A stretch of DNA of 64,000 nt from Cyanophora paradoxa. Lineage: Eukaryota > Glaucocystophyceae > Cyanophorales > Cyanophoraceae. Under the pieces are notes generated by a model that was given only the letters and a program-made list of their open reading frames with translations, searched no databases and was not told where the DNA came from. This document shows positions 1 through 11,988 of this stretch, in pieces. The position numbers and the translations under genes are program-made. The DNA lies in NCBI GenBank assembly GCA_004431415.1, contig QPMI01000281.1, positions 1-64,000 of the forward strand, given 5' to 3'. Position 1 is the first letter of the stretch; each line of letters starts with the position of its first letter.

Positions 1-3000
1 TCAAGGAGGGCCTCGCCAAGGAGGGCGGCATGCTCGACACCGACGAGGAGCTCTTCCGCCGCTTCACCCAGCAGGTCCCCGGCGCCCCGCGCCCCCCGCC
101 CGCCCCCCGCCGAGCCCGCCGCGCAGGTCCAGCGCAACCTGCACGTCATCTTCACGATGAACCCCGCCAACCCCGACTTCACCTCCCGCCACCAGGCCCG
201 CCCGCCCGCCCGCACCCTCCCTCTCCCGCTGCCCCTGCCGCCTTCGAACGCCGCGGCAGACGAGCCCGGCGCTCTTCAACCGCTGCGTCATCGACTGGTT
301 CGGGGACTGGTCCGAGGCGGCCCTCCACCAGGTGCCCCCGCCCCGCCCCGCCCCGCCCCGCCCCGCCCGCCGCGCCCCTCGGCGGCCGACGGGGGCGGCA
401 GGTCGCCTTCGAGTTCACGCGGACGCTGGAGCTGGACGACCCCGCGTACGCGCCCCCCGAGGGCGTCGAGCTCCCGAGCCTGGGCGGGGCGGGGGCCCCC
501 GGGCAGCGGGAGGCGCTCGTCTCCTGCATGGTCGCCATCCACACGTCGGTGGCGGAGGTGAGCGGGGCGCTGGCGCGGCGCACGGGCCGCTCGCACTACG
601 TCACCCCGCGCCACTTCCTCGACCTCATCCGGCACTACGTGGCGCTCTACCGGGAGAAGCGGGGCGAGCTGGAGGAGCAGCAGCTGCACCTCAACCTGGG
701 CCTCCAGAAGCTGCGCGACACCGAGCAGCAGGTCGCCGAGCTCCAGGGCCAGCTCGCCCGCCAGGAGGCCGAGCTGGAGGCCAAGAACCGCGCCGCCAAC
801 GAGAAGCTCGACCTCATCGCCCGCAAGCAGACCGAGGCCGAGCGCGACAAGAAGGAGGCGCAGGCGATGGCCGCGCAGGTCGCCGCCCAGCGCCTCCAGA
901 TCGACGAGCGCAAGACGTGCGCCCCGCGCAGCCGCCGGCCGCCGGCCGCCCCGCCCGGGCGGGGCTGAGCGGGCGGGGGGCGCGCAGGCGGGTTGCGACG
1001 GACCTGGCGGAGGCGGAGCCGGCGGTGCGGGAGGCGCAGAGCAGCGTGATGGGGATCAAGAAGAGCGCGCTGGACGAGCTGCGCTCGATGGCGAACCCGC
1101 CGGCGCTCGTGAAGGTGACCCTCGAGGCGGTCTGCCTCATCCTGGGGCAGGACAAGGGGGACCTCTCGTGGGACGCCATCCGCCGCCGCATCCGCGAGGA
1201 GACCTTCATCGCCTCCGTCGTCGACTTCCGCACCGAGAAGGCCCGCCCGCCCCGCCCCGCCCTCCGCCCCGCGCCCCGCCCCCGGCGAGGCCATGGCGCA
1301 GCTGCGGAACGCGACGCGGCACTTCGTGGAGAAAGAGTACATGGGCAAGGCGGACTTCACGCACGCCGCCGTCGACCGCGCCTCCAAGGTCGCCGGGCCC
1401 CTCTTCAAGTGGCTCTCCGCCCAGCTCCACTACTCGGACATCCTCAACCGCATCGAGCCGCTCCGCAACGAGCTCGCCGCCCTCGAGGAGCAGTCCCGCG
1501 ACATGGAGCTCGCCTGCGCCCAGCTCGAGGAGAAGGCCCGCGCCCCGCGCCCCGCGCCCCTCCGCCTCCTTCCCCGCGCGGGGCGCCTGAGGGCGGGGGC
1601 GGGCAGGTTGCGGAGATCGAGGGGGCGATCGGGGTCTTCAAGGGGGAGTACAGCGCCCTCATCGGGGAGACGCAGGAGATGAAGGCGGAGATGGGCCGCA
1701 TCCGCGCCAAGGTCGACCGCTCCATGGCCCTCATCCGCTCCCTCGCCTTCGAGACGGCCCGCTGGGAGGAGGGCAGCGCCGCCTTCGCCGCCCAGATGGC
1801 GAGCCTGCCCGGGGAGGCCCTCCTCGGCGCCGCCTTCCTCACCTACATCGGCTACTTCGACGAGGCGCACCGCCGCCAGCTCCTCACCCGCTGGCGCGCC
1901 CGCGCGGGGGACCTCCGCCTCCGCGCCCGCCCCGAGCTCAGCCTCGTCGAGTACCTCTCGACGCCCGAGCAGCGCCTCGAGTGGCACGCCTGCGGCCTCC
2001 CCGCCGACGACCTCTCCGTGGAGAACGCGGTGCTGCTGGAGCGGCACGGGCGCTTCCCGCTGATCGTGGACCCGTCGGGGCACGCGACGGCCTTCCTGGC
2101 GGCGAAGCTCAAGGCGCGGCGGCTCGCCTCGACCTCCTTCCTCGACGAGGCCTTCCTCAAGAACCTCGAAGCCTCGCTGCGCTTCGGCTGCCCCCTCCTC
2201 GTCACCGACGTCGAGGGGTACGACCCCGTCCTCAACCCCGTCCTCAACCGCGAGGTCCACAAGACGGGCGGGCGCGCCCTCATCCGCCTCGGGGACCAGG
2301 AGATTGACTTCAGCCCGTCCTTCGCGCTCTTCCTGAGCACGCGGGACCCCGCCGCGCACTTCCCCCCCGACCTCTGCTCGCGGGTCACCTTCGTCAACTT
2401 CACGGTGACGCCGTCGGGCCTGCACGCCCAGTGCCTCGCCGCCGTCCTCTCCGCCGAGCGGCCCGACGTCGACGAGAAGCGCCGCGACCTCCTCCGCCTC
2501 CAGGCCCGCCCCGCGCCCCGTCCCCGCCCCCGCCCCCGCCCCCTCGTGACGGCGGGGGGGGCAGGGGGAGTTCCGGGCGCGGCTGCGGCGGCTGGAGCAG
2601 CAGCTGCTGGGGGCGATCTCGGAGAGCAAGGGGAACCTGCTGGACGACGCGTCGCTGGTGGAGACGATGGAGGCCCTCAAGCGCGAGGCCGCCGACGTCA
2701 GCGCCAAGATGGAGCAGGCCGCCGACGTCATGCGCGACACCGCCGCCGTCTCCGAGTCCGCCCCCCGCCGCCCCTCCCCCGCCCGCCCCCCGCCCCGCCC
2801 GGCTCACGGGCCCGTGCCGGCGCAGGCTGTACGGGCCGGTGGCGGCGGCGAGCACGCGCCTCTACTTCGCCGTCGAGTGCCTCGCCGAGGTCCACTTCCT
2901 CTACCAGGTGCACCCCGCACCGGCCGCGCGCCCCGGCCGGCCTGAGCGCGGGGCAGGTCTCGCTGCCGACCTTCCTCGAGATCTTCGCGGGGGTCCTCGC

Positions 3001-5914
3001 CGAGGGGAAGGGCGCCGGCCCCGCCGAGCCGGCCACCCGCATCGACGCCCTCCTCTCCTCCCTCTTCCGCGCCGTCTGGCGGTGCGCGCGTCGGCGGGGG
3101 CGCCCCGGGGTACATCCCGCCCGGCCTGAGGGGCGCGGCGCGCAGGCGGGTGGGCCGGGGCCTGCTGCAGCGGGACCACCTCCCGTTCGCGCTCCGCCTG
3201 GCGCAGATCCGCCTGCAGGGGACCCCCGACGAGTTCGGCGACGCCCTCCTCGAGTTCCTCACCAAGGGCCCGCCCCATCGCCTCGCCCGCCGCCTCGGCC
3301 CCGCCCCTTCCCGCCCGCGCTGAACCGCCCTCGCTCGCAGGCGTGGCGCACGGGGCGGCGGCGCCAGCGGTGGAGGCGTCGCGCCTGCCGGAGGCGATGC
3401 GGACGGAGGAGCGGCGGGCGCAGCTCGCGCGCCTGGCCGCCCTCCCCGCCTTCGGCCCGTCGTGGCCCACGCCTCGGACCCCGCCAACGCCGACGCCTGG
3501 CGCGCCTTCCTCGCCGCCCCGGACGCCGAGAGGTGCCCGAGCCTCCCTTCCTCCGTCGTCCGCCCCGCCGGCCCCCGACGCCGCGCAGCGCGGTGCCGGA
3601 GTGCTGGGAGGGGCCGGCGGCGCCCCTCTCGCCGGTGGCGGGGCGCTGCGGCGGCTGCTGGTGGTGCGGGCGCTGCGGCCGGAGCGCGTGGTGGCGGCCG
3701 GCTGGCGCCTGGTGGCGGCGGTCTTCGGGGAGGACTTCATGCAGCTGCCGCTGCAGGCCGACCTCGCCGCCGTCGTCGAGCGCGAGGCCGCCGCGGGGCA
3801 GCCCCTCGTCCTCGTCTCCACCCGCGGCCACGACGCCAGCGCCCGCGTCGAGGCCCTCGCCGCCGCCGCCGGCCGCCCCGTCTCCAGCGTCGCCATGGGC
3901 TCCCCCGAGGGCGTCGCGGCGGCGGAGCGGGCGGTGAGCGCGGGGGCGCGGGAGGGCCGCTGGGTCCTCCTCAAGAACGTCCACCTCGCCGCCGGCTGGC
4001 TCGCCGCCCTCGAGAAGCGGCTCCTGCGGCTCCAGGCGCACCCCTCCTTCCGCCTCTTCCTCACCAGCGAGCTGCACCCCGCGCTCCCGGCGCCCCTGCT
4101 GCGCGCCTCCCACGTCCTCCTCTACGAGGCGCCCGTCGGGATGCGCGCCGCCGTGCAGGGCGCCCTCGCCGCCCTCCCCGCCGAGCGCGGCGAGCGCGCC
4201 CCCGTGGAGCGCGCCCGCCTCCACTTCCTCCTCGCCTGGTTCCACGCCCTCGTCCAGGAGCGCCTCCGCTACTGCCCCCTCGGCTGGTCCCGCCCCTACG
4301 AGTTCGGCGACGGCGAGCTGCGCGGCGCCCTCGAGGCGCTGGACGTCTGGGTCGACGCCGCCGCCGCGGGGCGGCCGCACGTCGACCCCGCCAAGCTCCC
4401 CTGGCGCGCCCTCCGCACCGTCGTCCTCGCCTGCTACGCCGGCAAGGTCCGCCCTCGCGCGCTCGCCGGCCCCCAGGCGGGGCGCTGAGCGGGCGGGGCG
4501 GGGCAGGTGGACAACGCGTTCGACGAGCGGCTCATGGCGGCGCTCCTGTCGCGCCTCCTCGTTCCCGCCGCCTATGAGCTCGCCTTCCCCCTCGTCCAGC
4601 CGGCCCCGGGCGCCGCCTCCCTCCTGGGCGCCCCGGAGGGCACCGCCCGCCCCGCCTTCGCCGCCTGGGCGGGGCACCTGCCGCCGATGAACCCGCCCAC
4701 GTGGCTCGGCCTGGCGGGGAGCGCGGAGGGCCGGCTGCTGGGCGCCCTCGGGGCGCGGGCGCTGCGGACGCTGGCGCAGCTGCAGGGGGCCCTCGACGAG
4801 GACGAGGAGCTCGCGTACGCGCCGGCCGCCGGCCCCGCCGCCCCGCACCACTCCCTCGAGGCCGACGCCCGCGCCTGGCTCGCCGCCCTCCCGAGCGCCC
4901 TCCCGCCCTTCGCCGCCGCCGCCGCCGCCGCCTCCGATCCCATCGCCCGCTGCCTCCTCCGCGAGCATTCCGCCGGTGCGCCCCCGCCCGCCGGGCCCGC
5001 CCCCGCCCGCCCCGCGCGGCCCCTGAGGGGCGGGGCAGGGGCGCGCGTGCTGGCGCGGGTGCGGGCGGACCTGACCCTCGCGGCCGCCGTCTGCGCCCAC
5101 TCCGCCCGCCCCACGAACGCCTCCCGCGCCCTCCTCGCCGCCCTCCAGGCGCCCCTACCCCCCTCCCATCCGCCCCGGCCCCGGTCCCTCACCCTGCGCT
5201 GCAGCGGGACGTGGTGCCTGCGGAGTGGCGCGAGGCGGCCGGCGAGCGCGGCGCCGCCGCCCTCTCCTCCGTCCACGCCTGGGTCGCTGACCTCGTGCGG
5301 CCGCCGTGCCCCGCCCGCCGCGCCGCCATCGCGCGCTGAGGGAGCGCGGGGCGCAGAGAGCGCGGCTGGAGCAGCTGGCGGGGCTGGCGAAGGCGGGGGG
5401 CGCGGGGGAGCTGGGGGCGGCGGCGCGGGCCGGCGTGTGGCTCGGGGGCCTCTTCGCGCCCGAGGCGTACGTGACGGCGACGCGGCAGGCGGTGGCGCAG
5501 GCGGAGCGCTGGCCCTCGAGGCCCTCCGCCTCTCCCTCGCCGTCGGCGCCCCCGCCGCCCCGGTCCCCGCGCCTTCGCCCTCCGCGGCCTCGCCCTCGAG
5601 GGCGCCGCCTGGAGCGCCCCGGAGGGCCTCGTCCCTCCGACGCCCTCGCCTCGCCCCTCCCGGCCACCGCCCTCTGCTGGGAGCGCGCCGACCCCGCCGC
5701 CGACGCCGGCGCCGCGGCCGACACGCTGCTGGCCGTCGCCGGCGGGGACGGGGAGGGGGCCCCCGCCGGGGGCGCCGTGCAGCTCCCCGTCTACCTCGAC
5801 GGGCAGCGCGCGCAGCTGCTCTTCGCCGCCTCCCTCCCCGCCTCGCCCTCCCTCGGGCCCTCCCTCTGCCTCCAGCGCGGCGCCTGCGTCACCGCCTGGC
5901 AGGCCCCCCTTTAG
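1..5914 (+). CDS. DYNC1H1: Cytoplasmic dynein-1 heavy chain, C-terminal part (partial at 5' end)
   Basis: This is the 3' end of a minus-end-directed microtubule motor gene; the first visible codons lie inside the AAA+ motor. In order, the exons encode the end of AAA4 (TSPALFNRC, DWF), the coiled-coil stalk with microtubule-binding region (EKRGELEEQQ through EPLRNELAALEEQ), AAA5 (SLPADDLSVENA, DPSGHAT, NPVLNREV), AAA6 (GRWVLLKNVHLA, ARLHFLLAWFHA) and the C-terminal domain (WLGL, LGGLFAPEAYVTATRQ). The match is to the cytoplasmic dynein-1 type, not axonemal or IFT dynein. About 18 introns of 50-70 bp interrupt it, several with GC donors. The reading frame slips by one base at about 3460, 3635, 5511, 5570 and 5637, always at a C or G run. 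These look like base-calling errors, but real decay cannot be excluded. The stop is TAG at 5912-5914. Confidence 0.93.
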
Positions 5915-6321
5915 GCACCTCGCGCCCCCCGCACTCAGATGTGAGCCTCGTGCGCATCTGATCATGACACGTGATGTCCGCTGGCGGCTAGCTAGCAGCA
6001 CATCTGTGGTCAACGCGGGGCGACTCGGCAAAACGGGATTCACTCGAATTCGAATTCAGGACTCGGGATTCACGTGAATCGCCGGCAGGTACAAGACGCA
6101 GGTCAGCCCATAACTCCGAGGGCTCATCGGCTGTAGCTGCATGCGCAGAATCTCATTAAAAATTGCTTGGAAGCTTAACGTTGAATTTAGTTACGTATAC
6201 TTGGTGATCCCAGAAGCCAAATACTCAGTAGTAGTACGCAAGGAAGACTGCACATGCATATGTACACGGACAACTTGGCAAGATTCAATGATTGACAGTA
6301 AACCGCTGAGCCTGAGATTAA
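5915..6321. other. Intergenic region downstream of dynein
   Basis: No gene is seen. About 45 bp after the dynein stop, 5957-6000 resembles a short element also found just downstream of SYF1 (43373-43440) and CEP104 (55664-55732), sharing a CACGTGATG-type core followed by CGGCTAGC. The rest is AT-richer than the dynein exons. Confidence 0.6.
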
Positions 6322-7978
6322 TTGGGGAAGGACCCCCTTCCCCTTCCCCCACTTGGGGGTGTTCGGGTGCCCACCCTAGGCCAAAATGAAATGTCCCGAC
6401 CTCCCAAAACCCGGGTTTTCTCGCCGGATCCTAGGAAGGCATGTCTCTAGGAGTCCGGAAACATGTTCCGGGAGATCCGGGTCCCGTCGGGTCGACCAGG
6501 AATGGGCAATAACACATTTTCACAAAATGCGATCTAGCGCCTCACCAAGTGGCGATATATCTGCCGGACCGAGTGCGCCTGAATGCGCCTGATACGCCCG
6601 ACGATTCATGTCATACATGCCGAGACCGGAGGGCAAAGGGTGGTCCGCTAGGCCGCCTCAAGTACCTGTTGTACCGGACGCCGAAAAAACGCGCTCCTGA
6701 GAGTTTCGGCCTATCGTGTTGTAGTACCCGTGCTTTAAGCCGGCAAGCTAGCCGACAGGCTTGCTAGCTGGCCAACTAGCTGAGCTCCGGCTGTAGGCTT
6801 GCTGCAGCTGGCATGGACTTCAGCCGCACGACATCAAGCGCGTGGCGTCCGTCGACATCGTACCGGCCGCGGCACGTGCGAATGCGTCTGCGCCCGCCGA
6901 GTGCGCGCCGAGGTTCTGCTCTGCTGCATGGATCGTTCGCCCGGGCCGGGCCGCTCGAGCCTCACTCGCTCGTGCGCGCGCGCCGCGCGCCAGGTACGAA
7001 CTCGTGCGCTCGCCCCGCGCGCCACCTCCGCCGCGCCGCCCTCTCACTTCCCTTACACTTCGAATTCCTCTCGAGCTCACTTCCTCTCACTTCTCACTTC
7101 CTCTCGAGCTCACTTGCAGCAGGCGAGACGCAACATCGCATCTGCAGCTGTTCCATCGGTGCGCATGCTGCACAGCTGTGCTCGTCCGACGGTCGCTTCC
7201 TCTGCCGCAGGGGAAGGGTCCGGTACCGGTTGCAATTGCACGACCCATGCTTGCCACCCTCAGTCTTGCACCCGCATGCAATCGACCGGGTCGAGCCGCT
7301 AGCAAGCATCACACCGCCTCCAATTGCAAGACCTCGGCCTCCGCCTCCGTTGACGGCGCCGGCGCGCCCGTCCGCCCGCGCGCCTTGCTGCGCTCCTCGT
7401 CCGCGCTAATATAAGCGCCTGCCGCTGCGCCTCCGCCCGCGCCAACGCCGGCCGGCAGCGCGGCCGCCGGGCTCCTCCCGCTCCTCGGGGGCGGAGGCGC
7501 AGCGGACGGCAGCGCGGCTCGCCTGGCGGGGCGGAGGCGCGGCGGGCGGCGCGCGGCGCAGCTCGCCGGGTGGGACGGGAGGCGCTGCGGGCGGCGGAGT
7601 GGCTATCCGGGCGGGCGGAGGCGCGGCGGGCGGCGGCGCGGCGGGCGGCGGCGCGTCTCGACGGGCAGGGCGGAGGCGCGTTCGCGATCGGGGGCGACGC
7701 GGCTCGCAGGGCGGGCGGCTCGCAGGGCGGGGCGCCGCGGCGGAGGCGCGGCGGACGGTGGCGCTTCTCAAGATCTAGTCCTCCGCTGAGCTAGATCTTG
7801 TCCTCCCCCACCCCCCCCCCCCCCCCCCATGATCGAGCTGCTATCAGAGTCCACACTATCTCGGCTCAAAGATAACGTGACCAGCTGCAGGGGTGAACTT
7901 TCCTGCTCATGATCAACCTTTAGAGGTCCTTCCCCTCCAACAGGGGCAGTGCAACTGCAGTGTCCCTGTTCCGTTCAT
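6322..7978. repeat. Tandem direct repeat, copy 1 (about 1.66 kb)
   Basis: The block starts at TTGGGGAAGGACCCCC and ends at CTGTTCCGTTCAT. It is repeated almost identically at 8041-9697, offset 1719 bp; the few differences I see are mostly single-base changes in G or C runs. It contains a palindrome (CCGGAAACATGTTCCGG), a TATA-like CTAATATAAGC near 7406, a very GC-rich GGCGGAGGCGCGGCGGGCG-type segment, a hairpin AAGATCTAG...CTAGATCTT near 7770-7800 and a C-tract near 7811. Open frames are present but low-complexity (Arg/Ala/Pro/Ser) and unlike any protein I know. The ends can be read as TG...CA, as in an LTR, but no retroelement genes lie between the copies. Confidence 0.9.
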
Positions 7979-8040
7979 TAAAGGAGCACTGCACCGTGGC
8001 CATGGCACGCGGACAAGGAACACCGGACCGAAGTAACTTG
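7979..8040. other. 62 bp spacer between the tandem copies
   Basis: This stretch partly resembles sequence after copy 2 (both contain GGAGCAC and ACACGCGGACAAG or CACGCGGACAAG). The duplicated unit therefore probably included it, and the copy after 9697 has diverged or gained an insertion. Confidence 0.6.
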
Positions 8041-9697
8041 TTGGGGAAGGACCCCCTTCCCCTTCCCCCACTTGGGGGTGTTCGGGTGCCCACCCTAGGC
8101 CAAAATGAAATGTCCCGACCTCCCAAAACCCGGGTTTTCTCGCCGGATCCTAGGAAGGCATGTCTCTAGGAGTCCGGAAACATGTTCCGGGAGATCCGGG
8201 TCCCGTCGGGTCGACCAGGAATGGGCAATAACACATTTTCACAAAATGCGATCTAGCGCCTCACCAAGTGGCGATATATCTGCCGGACCGAGTGCGCCTG
8301 AATGCGCCTGATACGCCCGACGATTCATGTCATACATGCCGAGACCGGAGGGGCAAAGGGTGGTCCGCTAGGCCGCCTCAAGTACCTGTTGTACCGGACG
8401 CCGAAAAAACGCGCTCCTGAGAGTTTCGGCCTATCGTGTTGTAGTACCCGTGCTTTAAGCCGGCAAGCTAGCCGACAGGCTTGCTAGCTGGCCAACTAGC
8501 TGAGCTCCGGCTGTAGGCTTGCTGCAGCTGGCATGGACTTCAGCCGCACGACATCAAGCGCGTGGCGTCCGTCGACATCGTACCGGCCGCGGCACGTGCG
8601 AATGCGTCTGCGCCCGCCGAGTGCGCGCCGAGGTTCTGCTCTGCTGCATGGATCGTTCGCCCGGGCCGGGCCGCTCGAGCCTCACTCGCTCGTGCGCGCG
8701 CGCCGCGCGCCAGGTACGAACTCGTGCGCTCGCCCGCGCGCCACCTCCGCCGCGCCGCCCTCTCACTTCCCTTACACTTCGAATTCCTCTCGAGCTCACT
8801 TCCTCTCACTTCTCACTTCCTCTCGAGCTCACTTGCAGCAGGCGAGACGCAACATCGCATCTGCAGCTGTTCCATCGGTGCGCATGCTGCACAGCTGTGC
8901 TCGTCCGACGGTCGCTTCCTCTGCCGCAGGGGAAGGGTCCGGTACCGGTTGCAATTGCACGACCCATGCTTGCCACCCTCAGTCTTGCACCCGCATGCAA
9001 TCGACCGGGTCGAGCCGCTAGCAAGCATCACACCGCCTCCAATTGCAAGACCTCGGCCTCCGCCTCCGTTGACGGCGCCGGCGCGCCCGTCCGCCGCGCG
9101 CCTTGCTGCGCTCCTCGTCCGCGCTAATATAAGCGCCTGCCGCTGCGCCTCCGCCCGCGCCAACGCCGGCCGGCAGCGCGGCCGCCGGGCTCCTCCCGCT
9201 CCTCGGGGCGGAGGCGCAGCGGACGGCAGCGCGGCTCGCCTGGCGGGGCGGAGGCGCGGCGGGCGGCGCGCGGCGCAGCTCGCCGGGTGGGACGGGAGGC
9301 GCTGCGGGCGGCGGAGTGGCTATCCGGGCGGGGCGGAGGCGCGGCGGGCGGCGGCGCGGCGGGCGGCGGCGCGTCTCGACGGGCAGGGCGGAGGCGCGTT
9401 CGCGATCGGGGCGACGCGGCTCGCAGGGCGGGCGGCTCGCAGGGCGGGGCGCCGCGGCGGAGGCGCGGCGGACGGTGGCGCTTCTCAAGATCTAGTCCTC
9501 CGCTGAGCTAGATCTTGTCCTCCCCCCACCCCTCCCCCCCCTCCCCCATGATCGAGCTGCTATCAGAGTCCACACTATCTCGGCTCAAAGATAACGTGAC
9601 CAGCTGCAGGGGTGAACTTTCCTGCTCATGATCAACCTTTAGAGGTCCTTCCCCTCCAACAGGGGCAGTGCAACTGCAGTGTCCCTGTTCCGTTCAT
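8041..9697. repeat. Tandem direct repeat, copy 2
   Basis: Near-identical to 6322-7978, with the same palindrome, TATA-like motif near 9123, GC-rich segment and AAGATCTAG hairpin near 9485-9517. The differences I see include single-base length changes in homopolymers and a variant C-tract (interrupted by T in this copy). The similarity suggests a recent duplication or ongoing gene conversion. Confidence 0.9.
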
Positions 9698-9921
9698 ACT
9701 TAGCCTAGTAGTAACTAGTAAGTTAGCTTTAAGCAAGAAGTCCAGGAGCACCTGGAGTACACGCGGACAAGATTGAAAAGATCGAGCATCCGATGATCTC
9801 AGTTCGCATTCCGAGTTCGCTCTCAGGCTCTATCCGTCGAGTGCCGCCCTTGCTTCAAGGCTTTCTCCCCACGAAGGATCGCCCGTTCCGCCACAAGGCC
9901 CGAGGCCCTCGCACCCGTGAC

Positions 9922-9960
<39 letters not shown>

Positions 9961-10105
9961 GAGCTACAGCGAGGGTATGGAGGGGAGGACACCCGTGAAA
10001 CACTCCGAGAGAGTGGAATCACGTGAGTGCATGCGTACAAGACGCAATAATAGGGCGGCGGGCAGCAGGCGGCGGGCCCGCGCGCGCGCCCTCGCGCGGG
10101 GCGGG
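9698..10105. other. Intergenic region with a 36-base poly-C tract
   Basis: No gene is seen. An uninterrupted run of 36 C residues covers 9923-9958. This is the 3' flank of the p47 gene on the minus strand, where the tract would read as poly-G about 150 bp beyond the stop codon. Confidence 0.7.
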
Positions 10106-11988
10106 CTACTTGAGCTTCTGTACAATGGCGGCGCTCGCGAGGCCGGCGTCCTGTATGGAGACGCCGAAGTCGGTGAGGACCTTGTTCGGGAAGGTCGTCA
10201 TCAGGTCGTACGCCTTGCCCCGCATAGGGAGCGCCCTGCCCCCACCGTTGAGGGCGCCCTCCGGGGCCCCCGGGGCGGGCGGGGCGGGCGGGCGTACGCC
10301 TCGCAGAAGTTGCGGATGTGCTGGACGGTGTGCGTGAGGTTGAACTTGGCGACGAGGCGCGTGCCGTCGTGCAGCCGGATCTGCAGCGTCGTCGTCGGCT
10401 TGCTCGCGTCCACCTGCCGCCCCCGGCCAGCGTTCAGAGAAGCCAGGCCGGCGGGGGGCGGGCGCGGCACACCTCGAGCTGGATCGCCTGGCCGACGCTG
10501 CTGGCGGGTATGCTGCCCGGCGGCGTCGACGTGGACGAGGCGGGCGTCGGGTGCGCCGCCGGCGAGGAGGACGGGGCGGACGAGGAGCTGGAGCCGAGGG
10601 TGTGGCCCGACCCCGCGAACGCCTGCTCGCGGCTCAGTGCTCCCGCGACTCTCCCGGGCGGCGGGGGCCGCACCGTGTACTTGGGCCCCGGAGGCGGCTT
10701 GTACTCCTCCCCCTTCTTGTCGACGAGGTTGATGTTGACGGGCTCGCCGCCGGCCTCCTCCTCGAGCTCGCGCGGCGCGTACCCCTTCTCGATGTCCTCC
10801 AGGAAGGAGCGGTTCGCGGGGTCGTCGAAGCGCCGCAGCGGGCCCTCGTCGACGGTGAACCCGTTCGAGTAGAACGTCAGCGTCCGCACGTTCTTCTTCT
10901 TCTTGGCTGCCGCCGCCCCCGGCGCTCAGCGGTGCCCCTGCTCCGCGGAGGATGGCGCGCGCGCACCGGGAGCCTGGCCCGCAGCGCGCATGGCGGCGAG
11001 CTGCGCCTCGGCCGACTCCTTCGCGTCCATCGTGGTGCCGAGGCGGAAACCCGCGCCCGTGAAGGCCGGGCTAGCCGTCTGCGGTTCTGTTACTGACTAG
11101 ATAGGAGATACGCTTTGCGGCGCCGGAGCGCACGTCCTGCGTCGGGGGCGGGGCCGTGCCGCCCTTCTTGGCCTTGTCGATGATGCGGTCGGTTAGGTCC
11201 TTGTCGCCTCCCCCGCCCTTCTTGTTCTTCAGGCGCGGGTCGTTGGGATCGTGCAGCGCCACGCCCTACGCGAGAGAAGAAAACAAGTTAACAGAGGGGG
11301 GCGCAGCTGACTGGCTAGCGCTGGCGAGTCCGAGCGCACCGTGTCTCCGCCGGTGCCGGCGAAATAGTCCTGAGGACCTGCGCGGAGCGTAAGCTAGCGT
11401 AGGCGATGGAATTCGTTTGAGACGACAGCGCAGGGGAATGAGTCTGGAATGCAGTCAACCACGCGCACCCTCGCCGTCAGAGCCGCTGTCATCCGCTTGC
11501 TGCGCCTTCTTCATGTCGCTCAGGGTTGCGAAACGCGGCTTGGCGGCCGGTGGGCTTGCTCGGGCATTCGAAGCAGGCGCGGGCCGGCCGGTCGGCGCTG
11601 CTGCAGGGGCAGGCGCACGCGCTGGTGGTGGCGCCGGAGCCGACTGTGGCTCGAAGGTCGCACTCCCCGAGTACGGAATGCGTGGACCAAGGGCCGGCGC
11701 TGGCGCCTCGGGCTGCGGAGCGCGGGTAAACATGCGGGCGTACATCGGCCACGCGCGTACGTCCGCCGCGCACTTCATGTTCCATCGCCTCGTCGAAGAA
11801 GGCAGACGCCGCGCCCTCGAGATCCCAGTTGTGGCTCTGCGCGGCGCCCATCGGACTGCGGCCGCAAACCGGTGGACCGGAAGCGGTGCCCAGGGGGCGC
11901 GAACCTCGAGGAAGAAGCGCGCCTGCTCGTCTGAGCTGCAGCTCGTCAGGTCCTTGAAGTCCTTGAGGAGCCTCGCCTGGTCGGCCAT
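10106..11988 (-). CDS. NSFL1C: p47-like Cdc48/p97 adaptor (UBA-SEP-UBX protein)
   Basis: Adaptor of the AAA ATPase Cdc48/p97, which in other eukaryotes acts in Golgi and ER membrane fusion and binds ubiquitinated cargo. The N-terminus is a UBA domain split by an intron (MADQARLLKDF, SSDEQARFFLE, then SHNWDLEGAASAFFDEA). It is followed by a Pro/Ala-rich linker, the segment KPRFATLSDMKK, a FTGAGFRLG motif, the SEP domain (RTLTFYSNGFTVDEGPLR, SFLEDIEKGYAPREL) and a C-terminal UBX domain (TTTLQIRLHDGTRLVAKFN ending VQKLK). Motif order matches p47 throughout. There are at least seven exons, with GTGCG-type donors. The start at 11988 is the first Met of the UBA domain and lies 59 bp from the divergent PGK start. 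The stop is TAG at 10106-10108. Confidence 0.88.

Noticed and set aside
3259-5100. A 613-codon frame on the minus strand opposite dynein
   Set aside because: It is the Gly/Arg-rich reverse reading of conserved dynein exons in GC-rich DNA.
6799-9506. Open frames of 150-314 codons in the tandem repeat
   Set aside because: Several overlapping frames of similar length, low complexity, no recognisable domain; a one-base homopolymer change between copies alters which frame is open, which is not typical of a conserved gene.
6322-9697. Complete LTR retrotransposon
   Set aside because: TG...CA ends are possible, but there is no gag, protease, reverse transcriptase or integrase between the copies, and only 62 bp of interior.
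5915-10105. Bacterial contamination as the source of this window
   Set aside because: Spliceosomal introns and clearly eukaryotic genes occur throughout on both sides, so the window is a nuclear contig.
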